DNA of 64,000 nt. Source: Lewinella sp. 4G2. GTDB taxonomy: Bacteria > Bacteroidota > Bacteroidia > Chitinophagales > Saprospiraceae. A program made the position numbers and the translations under genes. The notes beneath the pieces were generated by a model. That model had not been told where the DNA came from and searched no databases. It was given only the letters and a program-made list of their open reading frames with translations. The stretch covers positions 186,001 to 250,000 of the forward strand of contig NZ_LVWJ02000019.1 in the NCBI RefSeq assembly GCF_001625015.1, read 5' to 3'. Below, one piece after another: positions 33,820-42,869 of the stretch (positions within the stretch are counted from its first letter, which is position 1; the number at the start of each line of letters is the position of its first letter).

Positions 33820-34356
33820 GCACTAAAAAGTCGTCGGACGAATCTGCTATCATCGCTTTGCGACGACAGCAGTGAATTGTCCGACGACTGTACGGGTAAT
33901 ATGGCTTCTATTAAGAAGATATCAGAAGCGCCTATTAATCAAGAGGGAAATATAATAGTAAAAAATTACTACAAGCACTAAAAAGTCGTCGGACGAATCT
34001 GCTATCATCGCTCCGCGACGACCGCAGTGAATCGTCCGACGACTGTACGGGCAATATGGCTTCTATTAAGAAAATATCAGCAGCGCCTATCAATCAAGAG
34101 AGAAATACAATAGTAAAAAATTACTGCAAACACTAAAAAGTCGTCGGACGAATCTGCTATCATCGCTCCGCGACGACAGCAGTGAATCGTCCGACGACTG
34201 TACGGGCAATATGGCTTCTATTAAGAAAATATCAGCAGCGCCTATCAATCAAGAGGGAAATACAATAATAAAAAATTTACTACAAGCACTAAAAAGTCGT
34301 CGGACGATTCACTGCTATCATCGCTCCGCGACGACAGCAGTGAATCGTCCGACGAC
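33820..34356 (+). repeat. Tandem array of about 155-bp units, each with a GTCGTCGGACGA hairpin
   Basis: Hairpins lie at 33830-33888, 33985-34043, 34140-34198 and 34296-34356. Their interior CTGCT...GACGACAGCAG is itself palindromic. Between them is a nearly identical AT-rich spacer starting TGTACGGGCAATATGGCTTC and ending CAAGCACTAAAAA. Unit spacing is 155, 155 and 156 bp. Each spacer contains ATGGCTTCTATTAAGAA, an in-frame start for a peptide MASIKKIS.APINQEG that stops after about 25 codons. The spacer base composition is clearly more AT-rich than the surrounding genes. Confidence 0.85.
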
Positions 34357-34370
34357 TTCCCCATCACCCT

Positions 34371-34389
34371 GCACCTGCGGCAGCGCCCT
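34371..34389 (+). repeat. Dispersed 19-bp repeat, copy 6
   Basis: GCACCTGCGGCAGCGCCCT abuts the stop codon of the minus-strand barrel gene that ends at 34388. Confidence 0.75.
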
Positions 34390-34924
34390 AGAAACGGTAA
34401 CCGCCAATAATACCCAAGCGGATGTCCATTAAATTGATGAGGCCGAAGGCGCGGCTGGCTAGTTCGCCGTCGCTTAGAAATAAGGACGCGCCAACGCCCG
34501 CGTTTAATTCAATTAAAATACCGCTGGGTAATATCCATTTATAACCCGCTAACGGGCCAAGTACGAGACGCGTGCCTTTAGCTATTTGGTCGGTGGCCTT
34601 TTCGGTGGCCCGGACGGATACTGCCTTACCATAAGCGCCAACGAAAAACCGATCCGCACCGTACTCCGGCGAAACGTAGTACCGGCCTTCGGGGATGAAA
34701 CGGGCGGCGCGGTAGCGAAAGGCGCCATCGGAGATATTAAAATTCGTTGTTGCGTAGGCGAGGCCAAGGGATGCCGAGAAATTCGGATCAATCATCACGT
34801 CCCCCGCCACGTTGACACCGCCGGTGAGGAGGGAACCGAGGTTAAGTTTTGCATCCACCTGCAATTGTGCGGATAAATTCAGGTTGAATAAAAATAAAAG
34901 GGGAAGAAGAAAAACACGCTTCAT
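34388..34924 (-). CDS. Small outer-membrane beta-barrel protein
   Basis: 178 residues. The signal peptide MKRVFLLPLLFLFNLNLSAQ is followed by an eight-strand type barrel of alternating residues (FSASLGLAYATTNFNIS, RFIPEGRYYVSPEYGADRFFVGAYGKAV, LVLGPLAGYKWILPSGILIELNAGVGASLFL), ending in LGIIGGYRF. It resembles DUF3575/OmpW-like porins of Bacteroidota in layout, but the exact family is uncertain. An ATG at 34960 would put 12 residues before the signal peptide, so 34924 is preferred. Confidence 0.75.
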   Translation of the reverse strand: MKRVFLLPLLFLFNLNLSAQLQVDAKLNLGSLLTGGVNVAGDVMIDPNFSASLGLAYATTNFNISDGAFRYRAARFIPEGRYYVSPEYGADRFFVGAYGKAVSVRATEKATDQIAKGTRLVLGPLAGYKWILPSGILIELNAGVGASLFLSDGELASRAFGLINLMDIRLGIIGGYRF

Positions 34925-35079
34925 GAGGGGGGAATTAGGGACAAAATATGCGGCTGACACCAGTGTTCAGCACGTACCGCAGCGGCTGCACAAAGAACGC
35001 ACTTATTGGTCGGGCAGTACGCGAATTACGACAACTTTAAGGGCCTCGCCTTCCGCCGCAAGTCCTTACCTTCGGCGAT

Positions 35080-36390
35080 ATGGATCAACCCACCGGCCTG
35101 CAACCCCTCGTGCTTTCGGACGACTTCAACTACGCCCTGGAAAGGATGGAAGCCGGCGCCAACCTGTTCATCACCGGGCGGGCCGGGACGGGAAAATCTA
35201 CCCTCCTACAGATCTTCCGGCGAAGTACGAATAAGAACGTCGTCGTGGTGGCCCCCACCGGCGTGGCCGCCCTGAACGTGGGGGGGCAGACCATCCACAG
35301 CCTCTTCGGTTTCCCACCCAGGCTGCTGCAGAAGAAGGACGTGCGGCCAAATCGCCGCTACAAACGCCTCTTCCTTAATCTGGAAACCTTGATCATCGAC
35401 GAGATCAGTATGGTGCGGGCCGATATGATGATGGCCATCGATTACGCGCTGAAGATCAATCGCGACAGTGGCAAACCCTTCGGCGGCGTGCAGGTGATCT
35501 TTTTTGGCGACCTCTACCAGCTCCCCCCCGTGGTGAGCACGAACGAGGAGCGCCACTGGTTCAGCCTGCACTATTCGAGCGCCTACTTCTTCGCGGCGCC
35601 CTGCCTGGATTACATCGATCTCGAAATGATCGAATTGCAACAGGTCTACCGGCAGGACTCGACCCACTTCCTCCGCTTACTGGAAGCCATCCGTAATGCA
35701 ACCATGGATTATGAGGAACTCGAAAGCCTGAACGAGCGCTACATCAAAGACTTCCGGCAGGAAGAGGGGGATAACTACCTCACCCTCGCCGCCCGCAACG
35801 CTACCGTTAATCGTATCAATTCAACCGCGCTCGCCGAGAATCCTAACCCGGAGATGCTCTACATCGCGAAGGTATCTGGCAGCTTCAAAGAGAGTCTCTT
35901 CCCCGTCCCCGCCGCCCTCAAACTAAAGGTTGGCGCTCAGGTCATGACCGTCCGCAACGACCCGGACCGGAAGTACGTCAACGGTACCATCGGGACGGTA
36001 AAGGAATGTAAGACCGAAAGCGTCATCATCACCGTCAATGAGGACGGCAAAACCAACGACATCGAAGTCGCTGCCGAAGAGTGGGACATTATTCGGTATA
36101 AAGCGGACGATACGGATATTACCAAAATTGGAACCGAGACGATGGGGACGTATACCCAGATCCCCGTCCGCTTGGCTTGGGCGGTAACGATCCATAAATC
36201 CCAAGGCAAGACTTTTGATAAGATCATTATTGATCTGGGTAAGGGAGGTGCATTTGAGCACGGGCAGACGTACGTGGCTCTTTCGCGGTGTAGGACGTTG
36301 GATGGAATCGTCCTCCGTAGGCCGTTGACGCCGCGGGATGTGATGATTGACCCGGCGGTGGTGGAGTATTATGAGATGATGAGGCGGTAG
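35080..36390 (+). CDS. PIF1/RecD-like superfamily 1 DNA helicase
   Basis: 436 residues. Walker A is FITGRAGTGKST, motif Ia is VVVAPTGVAALNVGGQTIHSLF (PIF1-type), Walker B is LIIDEISMV, then FFGDLYQLPPV, LQQVYRQ, and the 2B/C-terminal AWAVTIHKSQGKTFD and YVALSRCR. This compact form probably unwinds DNA 5' to 3' in repair or at secondary structures. It is followed at once by 64-bp tandem repeats. Confidence 0.9.
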   Translation: MDQPTGLQPLVLSDDFNYALERMEAGANLFITGRAGTGKSTLLQIFRRSTNKNVVVVAPTGVAALNVGGQTIHSLFGFPPRLLQKKDVRPNRRYKRLFLNLETLIIDEISMVRADMMMAIDYALKINRDSGKPFGGVQVIFFGDLYQLPPVVSTNEERHWFSLHYSSAYFFAAPCLDYIDLEMIELQQVYRQDSTHFLRLLEAIRNATMDYEELESLNERYIKDFRQEEGDNYLTLAARNATVNRINSTALAENPNPEMLYIAKVSGSFKESLFPVPAALKLKVGAQVMTVRNDPDRKYVNGTIGTVKECKTESVIITVNEDGKTNDIEVAAEEWDIIRYKADDTDITKIGTETMGTYTQIPVRLAWAVTIHKSQGKTFDKIIIDLGKGGAFEHGQTYVALSRCRTLDGIVLRRPLTPRDVMIDPAVVEYYEMMRR

Positions 36391-36420
36391 GGGAAGTCGT
36401 TTGTTTGCCTTCGGCAAGGT

Positions 36421-36595
36421 TTCGCAGGAGCGGGGGAGGTTGGGGAGGCCTGCGGCGCTTTTGTGACATTAACTACATAGCTATTTCGCAGGAGCGGGAG
36501 AGGTTGGAGAGGCCTGCGGCGCTTTTGTGGGCTCACCAGCATAGCTATTTCGCAGGAGCGGGGGAGGTTGGGGAGGCCTGCGGCGCTTCCGCTAA
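36421..36595 (+). repeat. Three tandem 64-bp repeats downstream of the GxxExxY gene
   Basis: Units start at 36421, 36485 and 36549. Each contains TTCGCAGGAGCGGGGGAGG and GAGGCCTGCGGCGCTT. The same motif in reverse complement makes up the array on the other side of the gene. Confidence 0.85.
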
Positions 36596-37011
36596 ACAGC
36601 AATCTTTGTCGTTCTCTCTCTTCCTATTCTACGAATGTTATTTTTCAAATAACTGCAGTTGAAATTAACCAGAAGACCGGCATCAATCTCTAAGAGATTT
36701 AGATAGGTCCGGAGTTGCATATAAGAGACTGCGGGTATTTTCTCTACGGATTTTATCTCAATTACTACTCGATTCTCCACGATCAGATCTGCACGAAACG
36801 CTTGTTCGTTCGAAACGTAGTCATTATTGAGATAGATGGTCTTTTGCCTCTCAACGAAGAGCCCCCGTTGAACTAGCCGACCTTCAAGCGTAGCTTCGTA
36901 AACACTCTCAAATAAACCAGGACCATACATATTGTAAGTCTGGTACATCTCGTGAATTATCAATGAAGTTAAATCGTCAATTGGTAAATGAGCGTAATCG
37001 CTGGGCTTCAT
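36592..37011 (-). CDS. GxxExxY-family protein
   Basis: 139 residues. The naming motif is GPGLFESVYEATL (G-x-x-E-x-x-Y), with FRADLIVENRVVIEIKSVEKI forming a PD-(D/E)xK-like core and a conserved YLNLLEIDAGLLVNFN end. These small proteins occur in multiple scattered copies in many genomes and are thought to be nuclease-like, but no function is established. Its codon usage is more AT-rich than that of its neighbours, and inverted repeat arrays flank it on both sides, both suggesting acquisition as a unit. Confidence 0.88.
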   Translation of the reverse strand: MKPSDYAHLPIDDLTSLIIHEMYQTYNMYGPGLFESVYEATLEGRLVQRGLFVERQKTIYLNNDYVSNEQAFRADLIVENRVVIEIKSVEKIPAVSYMQLRTYLNLLEIDAGLLVNFNCSYLKNNIRRIGRERTTKIAV

Positions 37012-37090
37012 GCTGTTTCATTTAAACTACAATAATACGCTTAAATTAAACAACAACACAATTTGTTTTACACCATGCTTCATGCATTAA

Positions 37091-37506
37091 TAGCGCCGCA
37101 GGTCTCTTCAGCTCCCCAACTCCTGCGAAAATATAGCCTCCATCTGACAGTAGGGAACGGGCCAAATTAGTAGAATGGGCCACCTAACGGCGTGCCATCG
37201 CTACGCAGGCCGGCCCTGCGGGACGGGCAGTCACGCAGCGCCGCAGGCCTCTCCATCTCCCCAAACTCCCCAACTCCTGCGAAAATATAGCCTCCAGCTG
37301 ACAGTAGGGAACGGGCCAAATTAGTAGAATGGGCCACCTAACGGCGTGCCATCGCTACGCAGGCCGGCCCTGCGGGACGGGCAGTCACGCAGCGCCGCAG
37401 GCCTCTCCAACTCCCCAAACTCCCCAAACTCCTGCGAAAATATAGCCTCCATCTGACAGTAGGGAACGGGCCAAATTAGTAGAATGGGCCACCTAACGGC
37501 GTGCCA
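37091..37506 (-). repeat. Three direct repeats upstream of the GxxExxY gene
   Basis: Units begin near 37091, 37237 and 37391 with GCGCCGCAGG, run through CTCCTGCGAAAATATAGCC and GACAGTAGGGAACGGGCC, and end with GGCGTGCCA. The beginning of each unit is the reverse complement of the downstream array motif. The array runs to about 50 bp before the VIT-vWA start. Confidence 0.85.
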
Positions 37507-37554
37507 CCCCACCCCCCGTGCTTTGTGGTACACAAAACGAAAATGTACCACACC

Positions 37555-40500
37555 ATGAAAAACTTATTGCTCTTCCTCCTCCTCTGCCTCGCCGGCCACT
37601 TCGCGTTCGCGCAAACGGCGTTTGACGATCCCAAAACCGGCAGCCCCTACTTCCAACTCGACGTGGAGGGCGCCAAGTTTCCGTTGCACGCCACCAACGC
37701 GGAGGTCAACATCAGCGGGGTGATTGCCGACGTTACCGTTACCCAGACTTACGTAAATGATGGGAGCGAACGGCTGGAAGCCACCTACGTCTTCCCCGGC
37801 TCCAACAACTCGGCGGTGTACGGGATGACGATGATCATCGGTAACCGCCGCATCAAGGGGGAAATCCAACGGAAGGCCGAGGCACGGGAGACTTACGAAC
37901 AGGCCAAGGAAGAAGGCAAGCGTGCCAGCCTCCTGGAACAGCACCGGCCCAACGTCTTCCAGATGAACGTAGCCAATATCCTGCCGGGTGATACGGTGAA
38001 AGTGGAATTGAAGTACACCGAACTCATCGTACCCACCAACGGGATTTACTCCTTCGTATACCCCACCGTTATGGGCCCGCGCTACGTGAGCCCGAGTGAG
38101 GATGCCGAAAGCTTTACGGCCCAACCCTACCTCAAATCTTCCGTACCGACCTACGACTTCGGCCTGAACGTCTACCTCAACGCCGGTATGCCCATCACGA
38201 CCGTCGCCAGTCCCAGCCACAAGGTGGTGACGACGCGCTACGAGGAAGCCGTGGCCATTGACCTCGCCGGTTCCGAAAGTAAGGGAGGTAACCGCGATTT
38301 CGTCCTCAACTACCAACTCCAGGGCAAGGAAATCCAGACCGGGATGATCACCTTCGAAGGGGAAGACGAAAACTACTTCCTCTACATGGCCCAACCGCCC
38401 GCGGAAGTGGCGGAGGGTGATTACCCGCCCCGTGAGTTTGTGTTCGTCGTCGACGTATCCGGCTCCATGAATGGTTTCCCACTGGACGTAAGCAAGGAAC
38501 TACTCACCAACCTTGTGGCCCAGCTACGCCCGGTCGATCAATTCAACATCATCCTCTTCGCGGGGGCCAGCGATGTGTGGCAGGACCAATCCGTCGCCGC
38601 CAACCAGGCTAACCTTCAGGCGGGGCTCAACTTTCTGCAAAGCGCCCGTAGCGGCGGGGGCACCGAACTACTGCCGGCCCTGCAAACGGCCTACGCTCTC
38701 CCCCGTTCCTTCACGGGTTTGAGCCGCAACATCGTCATCGTTACCGACGGTTACGTGGGTGTGGAGCCGGAAGCCTTCGACCTCATCCGTACGAATCTAA
38801 ATAAGGCCAACGTCTACAGTTTTGGGATCGGCTCGGGCATCAACCGCCACCTGATTGACGGGATGGCCCGCGTCGGTCAGGGCCGCCCAGCGTACATCCT
38901 CGACCCCAGCGAAGCGGAGGCGGAAGCCGAGCGTTTTCAGGAGTACATCAGCGAACCCGTGCTTACGGAACTCAGCCTTGATTTTGGGGATAAATTTGCC
39001 GCCTACGAAGTCGAGCCCATCAGCATTCCCGACGTCAGCCGCGAGCGCCCCCTCATTGTTTTTGGCAAGTACCGCGGCAAAGCCCGGGGCAAGATGACGC
39101 TGACCGGTTACGGTGGCTACGTCGGCCTCAAAGCGACGGGTGGCCCGACCGGACTGCAGAGCATCGCCAACCCAACCGAGGCGGACTACCGCAAACAGGT
39201 CTTCACCTACAACTTGAAGGACGCCAAGAACAGCGAACGTCACGCCGCCCTGGCTCAGTTGTGGGCGCGAGAAAAGATCCGCCGTCTGGACGATTACAAC
39301 GACCTCAGTTACGGTGGCGACGACGCCTTGATTGAAGAAGTCACCGAGCTTGGCCTGGCCTACAACCTCCTCACTCAGTACACCAGCTTCGTCGCGGTAG
39401 AGGAGCTGATCGTCGCCGATCCGAATGACCCAATGCAGACCGTTGCTCAGCCCCTTCCCCTGCCCGAAAACGTGGCGGCTACGGCCGTCGGTTTTGACCT
39501 CGGTGTTATGGGCATCGCCGGTCTTCCGACCGAGGCTTCCACGGTGGTTTGGCACTGGTCGATCTTTGCGCTAGGGGCGATCATCCTGTTTTTAATTGGA
39601 TACCGCGTTATCCGCAAAAAAGGCTGGCCTCCCTTCGGCGGCTTTGGTGCCGGGCGGGATCTTTCGGCTACGCTTCCCATCCTGTTACTAGCCTTTTGCT
39701 TTGCATCCTGCGACAGCGCCCGTATTGATTTAAATACGACTACCGATATCAAATTAAATCAAACGGAAGGCCAGAAGATCACCTTTATTTTGGGTGAGGA
39801 CGAAGGCACGAACGCCTATTACGGCCGCGCCGCCGAATATTTCCGCTGGCACCCCGAAGAAGGTGGTGAGACGGTCATTACCGATATGCAAAGTATTGCC
39901 GAAGTCCGCAATTATTTGGCGCTGACGCAGGTGCCCGGTGGATGGGAAAAGGTAAACATCGTCGTCCACGGCAACCAGTGGACCGGGCTAGCCACCAAGC
40001 TGGAACCCACCAGCCAGGAAGCGCGGGTGACGAGCAACCAACTCGCCAATTGGACGCCTAAAACCCGGACCCACCGCGGAACGATAACCGACCAAACCGA
40101 GATCATCGTACACGGCTGCAGCGTGGGTAAGGACACCGCCCTGTTGCTCCAACTCAGCCGGGTATTCGCCGGACGCGACGGCGCCTACCCCACCGTTACG
40201 GCCTCCGAAGACTTCACCCTCTTCCGCGAAGGAGAGAACGGCGTGGAGCGGCGGTACGCGGATTACGTTTACCGCGCCACGCCCCTCGGCAAATACCCGC
40301 TGCCCAAAGTAATGGCCACCCGCCTCCGCCGCCAGCACCCCGATAAAAAAGTGGATTGGGACGCCGCCCTGAGCAACAACCGCTTTACCGAAGACCTAGT
40401 TCCCCACCTCTACCAGTTCAACGTCCCGGTCCGGTGGACGCGCGTCTACCCCGAAGCCGATGCCGTGGCCGACCCCGAAGGCACCGAATCAGAAACCGAA

Positions 40501-40719
40501 TGGTTAGCCGGAGAGCAACAACTGACCCAAACCCTGGACAAAATGGGCCTTACCCCCAAACAATTCCTCTGGGATTTCAGCAACGAAGACTACCAACTCG
40601 CCGACGGTGGCACCCTCCCCGCCATCACCGCTACTGGCGTCGCCCGGCTCTTCTGCGTCCTTCTACCCCGTAGCGTGGAGGAAGGGACGGAAATGGTTTC
40701 GTTGCGGTGGAGTTCGTAG
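37555..40719 (+). CDS. VIT and vWA domain protein with C-terminal caspase-like domain
   Basis: 1054 residues from MKNLLLFLLLCLAGHFAFAQ. The VIT domain (about 25-145) contains VTQTYVNDGSERLEATYVFP. The vWA domain (about 292-470) has MIDAS DVSGSMN at 300-306. A membrane helix lies at about 667-687 and a second at about 703-719 (ATLPILLLAFCFASC). The last 300 residues have two buried strands ending IVVHGN (His805) and IIVHGCSVG (Cys855), the pattern of clan CD cysteine peptidases. The ends of the chain would both lie outside the cytoplasm. Confidence 0.8.
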   Translation: MKNLLLFLLLCLAGHFAFAQTAFDDPKTGSPYFQLDVEGAKFPLHATNAEVNISGVIADVTVTQTYVNDGSERLEATYVFPGSNNSAVYGMTMIIGNRRIKGEIQRKAEARETYEQAKEEGKRASLLEQHRPNVFQMNVANILPGDTVKVELKYTELIVPTNGIYSFVYPTVMGPRYVSPSEDAESFTAQPYLKSSVPTYDFGLNVYLNAGMPITTVASPSHKVVTTRYEEAVAIDLAGSESKGGNRDFVLNYQLQGKEIQTGMITFEGEDENYFLYMAQPPAEVAEGDYPPREFVFVVDVSGSMNGFPLDVSKELLTNLVAQLRPVDQFNIILFAGASDVWQDQSVAANQANLQAGLNFLQSARSGGGTELLPALQTAYALPRSFTGLSRNIVIVTDGYVGVEPEAFDLIRTNLNKANVYSFGIGSGINRHLIDGMARVGQGRPAYILDPSEAEAEAERFQEYISEPVLTELSLDFGDKFAAYEVEPISIPDVSRERPLIVFGKYRGKARGKMTLTGYGGYVGLKATGGPTGLQSIANPTEADYRKQVFTYNLKDAKNSERHAALAQLWAREKIRRLDDYNDLSYGGDDALIEEVTELGLAYNLLTQYTSFVAVEELIVADPNDPMQTVAQPLPLPENVAATAVGFDLGVMGIAGLPTEASTVVWHWSIFALGAIILFLIGYRVIRKKGWPPFGGFGAGRDLSATLPILLLAFCFASCDSARIDLNTTTDIKLNQTEGQKITFILGEDEGTNAYYGRAAEYFRWHPEEGGETVITDMQSIAEVRNYLALTQVPGGWEKVNIVVHGNQWTGLATKLEPTSQEARVTSNQLANWTPKTRTHRGTITDQTEIIVHGCSVGKDTALLLQLSRVFAGRDGAYPTVTASEDFTLFREGENGVERRYADYVYRATPLGKYPLPKVMATRLRRQHPDKKVDWDAALSNNRFTEDLVPHLYQFNVPVRWTRVYPEADAVADPEGTESETEWLAGEQQLTQTLDKMGLTPKQFLWDFSNEDYQLADGGTLPAITATGVARLFCVLLPRSVEEGTEMVSLRWSS

Positions 40720-40763
40720 GCATGGAACTGAGGGCATTGTGTCCTCCACCAAAGCACTAAAAA

Positions 40764-40800
40764 CTAAAGCACCAACGAGATTACTATGTTGGTGCTTTAG
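40764..40800. terminator. Bidirectional terminator between VIT-vWA and yicC genes
   Basis: CTAAAGCACCAAC and GTTGGTGCTTTAG pair perfectly over 13 bp between convergent genes. Confidence 0.7.
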
Positions 40801-40848
40801 TATTTTGGTGCTTTGGCCAATTCTAGTCAAAGACTTCCCTACGTCCCC

Positions 40849-41733
40849 CTAAGCCACGTTCGCCAACTGCTCCTTGATCATTTCCAACTGCTCCTTCATG
40901 TTAACGACGAGCTTCTGAATTTCCGGAGAGTAGCCCTTCGCGCCCAACGTGTTGATTTCCCGGCCAATTTCCTGGCTGATAAAGTTGAGCTTGCGGCCCT
41001 TGACGTCATCGTCGTTGCTCAGGATCTCAACGAAGTAGTCGCAGTTCTGGGCGAGGCGGACCTTTTCTTCGTTGATGTCCATCTTTTCGAGGTAGAAGAG
41101 GACTTCTTGCTCATAGCGGTTCTTATCCACGTTGCCCCGGCCGAGGTAATCCGCCAGGTGGCGTTCCATACGGTCGCGGACGGACTGGATGCGCTGCTCT
41201 TCAAAGTCCTCGACACGCAAGAGCAGGGACTTGATGGTATCACAGTTATCCTTCAGGTCGGAGGCCATCGCCGTTCCTTCCTGGGTCCGGTATTCATTGA
41301 GGTGTTGGACGGCGGCGGTAGCGGCGGCTTTGACTTCCGCCCAATCTTCATCCGTGATCCGTTCGCTGGCGCTTTCTACGACGCCGGGGATGCGGAAGAG
41401 AGCGGCGTACAGTCCGCTTTCGTGGGTCGTGCCGTCGGTGCCGGCGGGCAGGTTTTCCGTGATCTCGGTGTAGAGCCGCCGCAAGAGGTTGGTGTTGACG
41501 CGCACGGCGCCCCCACCCGATTCATCCTTGATCTCCACGCTGACGTCCAGTTTACCCCGCTTCACGGCGTCGAGGATCTGCTTGCGCAACTTCACCTCGT
41601 ACTGGTGGAGGGTCAGGTTGGCCCGCAGCCGGAGGTCGTTCTGCTTGGTGTTGAGCGACCGGATCTCGACGGTATAAGATTTATTATTAGCGTCGTGAGT
41701 GGCGCGGCCGTAGCCGGTCATGGAGAGGAGCAT
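40849..41733 (-). CDS. yicC: YicC-family endoribonuclease
   Basis: 294 residues. The N terminus MLLSMTGYGRA..D, then VEIRSLNTKQNDLRLR, and the C-terminal EQEVLFYLEKMDINEEKVRLAQNCDYF and GRKLNFISQEIGREINTLGAK are the two conserved YicC/DUF1732 blocks. YicC of E. coli is a metal-dependent endoribonuclease linked to small RNA decay and stationary phase. The gene is alone between a terminator and galE. Confidence 0.93.
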   Translation of the reverse strand: MLLSMTGYGRATHDANNKSYTVEIRSLNTKQNDLRLRANLTLHQYEVKLRKQILDAVKRGKLDVSVEIKDESGGGAVRVNTNLLRRLYTEITENLPAGTDGTTHESGLYAALFRIPGVVESASERITDEDWAEVKAAATAAVQHLNEYRTQEGTAMASDLKDNCDTIKSLLLRVEDFEEQRIQSVRDRMERHLADYLGRGNVDKNRYEQEVLFYLEKMDINEEKVRLAQNCDYFVEILSNDDDVKGRKLNFISQEIGREINTLGAKGYSPEIQKLVVNMKEQLEMIKEQLANVA

Positions 41734-41795
41734 TCGTGGGAGCTTAAGTGGTGGCGCAAGGTAGGGCTTTTGGCTTCCCCGATGTTAAGTGGGAA

Positions 41796-42824
41796 TTATC
41801 CCGCCTTATTGGCTTTTGTTTCCCAGGCCCAGGCCGTCCGCATGATCTCGTCTACCCCGCGTTGGGGTTCCCAGCCTAGTACTTCGGTAGCTTTCGTGCG
41901 GTCGGCGTATACGGCAACGACGTCACCGGCTCGGCGCGCACCCAGCTCGTAGTTGAGTTTTACGCCGTTCACCTTTTCGAAGGCTTCGATGACTTCCAGA
42001 ACGGTCAGTCCGTCACCAATACCCAGGTTGAAGAGATCGATGTTGCTTTTCATCTTCTCCCCCATCACGTATTCGAGGGCCAGGGTGTGGGCCCGCGCGA
42101 GGTCCTGCACGTGGATGTAGTCGCGCACGTTCGAGCCGTCGCGCGTGGGGTAGTCGGTACCGAACACCGTCATCTTATCGAAGGCGAGGTTGCCGGCGGC
42201 GACGCCCGTAATGACTGGCACCAGGTTCGAGGGTGGGTTAGAGGGGTCCTCCCCGATCAGTCCACTTTCGTGGGCGCCGGCGGGGTTGAAGTAGCGCAAC
42301 AGGATGGCTTTAAAATCCGGCCGCGTTTTGCAGTAATCCGAGATGATGTCCTCCCCCAGCTGCTTGGTCATCGCATAGGGGCTTTCGGCCGTTTTGCGGG
42401 GGGTGTCTTCCGTTACCGGTAGCTCATCGGCATTGCCGTAGACGGAGCAACTGCTGGAAAAAACCAGGTTGCTGTTCCCCTGTAGCTGCAATCCCTCAAT
42501 GACGTTGAGGAGTGAATTCAGGTTATTGCGGTAATACTCGAGCGGCTTATCGACGCTCTCCCCCACCAATTTATAAGCCGCAAAATGGATGGCTCCCGCA
42601 AAGTCGTGTTCCGCAAACATAGCCAGGGTGGCGTCACGGTCCGCCAGGTCGACGTCGTAGTGCCGCACGGTTTTCCCCGTGATGGCCCGAACGCCTTCCA
42701 GGGCGGCGGGGCGGGAGTTGTGGAAGTTATCCGCTACGACGACTTCATAGCCGGCTTCAATCAGGTCCACTACGGTGTGGCTGCCAATGTATCCGGCGCC
42801 ACCGGTCACTAAAATCTTTTTCAT
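41796..42824 (-). CDS. galE: UDP-glucose 4-epimerase
   Basis: 342 residues. The NAD-binding motif is GGAGYIGSH at 8-16, and the catalytic Ser/Tyr/Lys lie in FSSSCSVYG and SPYAMTKQLGED. The substrate segment LRYFNPAGAH is typical of GalE. It interconverts UDP-glucose and UDP-galactose for exopolysaccharide and sugar catabolism. A TACATTTG promoter box lies 24 nt upstream. Confidence 0.95.
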   Translation of the reverse strand: MKKILVTGGAGYIGSHTVVDLIEAGYEVVVADNFHNSRPAALEGVRAITGKTVRHYDVDLADRDATLAMFAEHDFAGAIHFAAYKLVGESVDKPLEYYRNNLNSLLNVIEGLQLQGNSNLVFSSSCSVYGNADELPVTEDTPRKTAESPYAMTKQLGEDIISDYCKTRPDFKAILLRYFNPAGAHESGLIGEDPSNPPSNLVPVITGVAAGNLAFDKMTVFGTDYPTRDGSNVRDYIHVQDLARAHTLALEYVMGEKMKSNIDLFNLGIGDGLTVLEVIEAFEKVNGVKLNYELGARRAGDVVAVYADRTKATEVLGWEPQRGVDEIMRTAWAWETKANKAG

Positions 42825-42847
42825 CTGGGTCTTTTTTTCGGAGCTAG

Positions 42848-42855
42848 CAAATGTA
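42848..42855 (-). promoter_or_regulatory. -7 box TACATTTG for galE
   Basis: TAnnTTTG match on the minus strand 24 nt upstream of the galE start. Confidence 0.5.
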
Positions 42856-42869
42856 CACTGCTCACCCCA

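Noticed and set aside
33760-33981. 73-codon protein across the hairpin array
   Set aside because: It reads through hairpin arms and differs between units; only the short MASIKKIS stretch recurs.
33820-34356. CRISPR array
   Set aside because: The spacers are repeated, not unique, the unit is 155 bp, and no cas genes are present.
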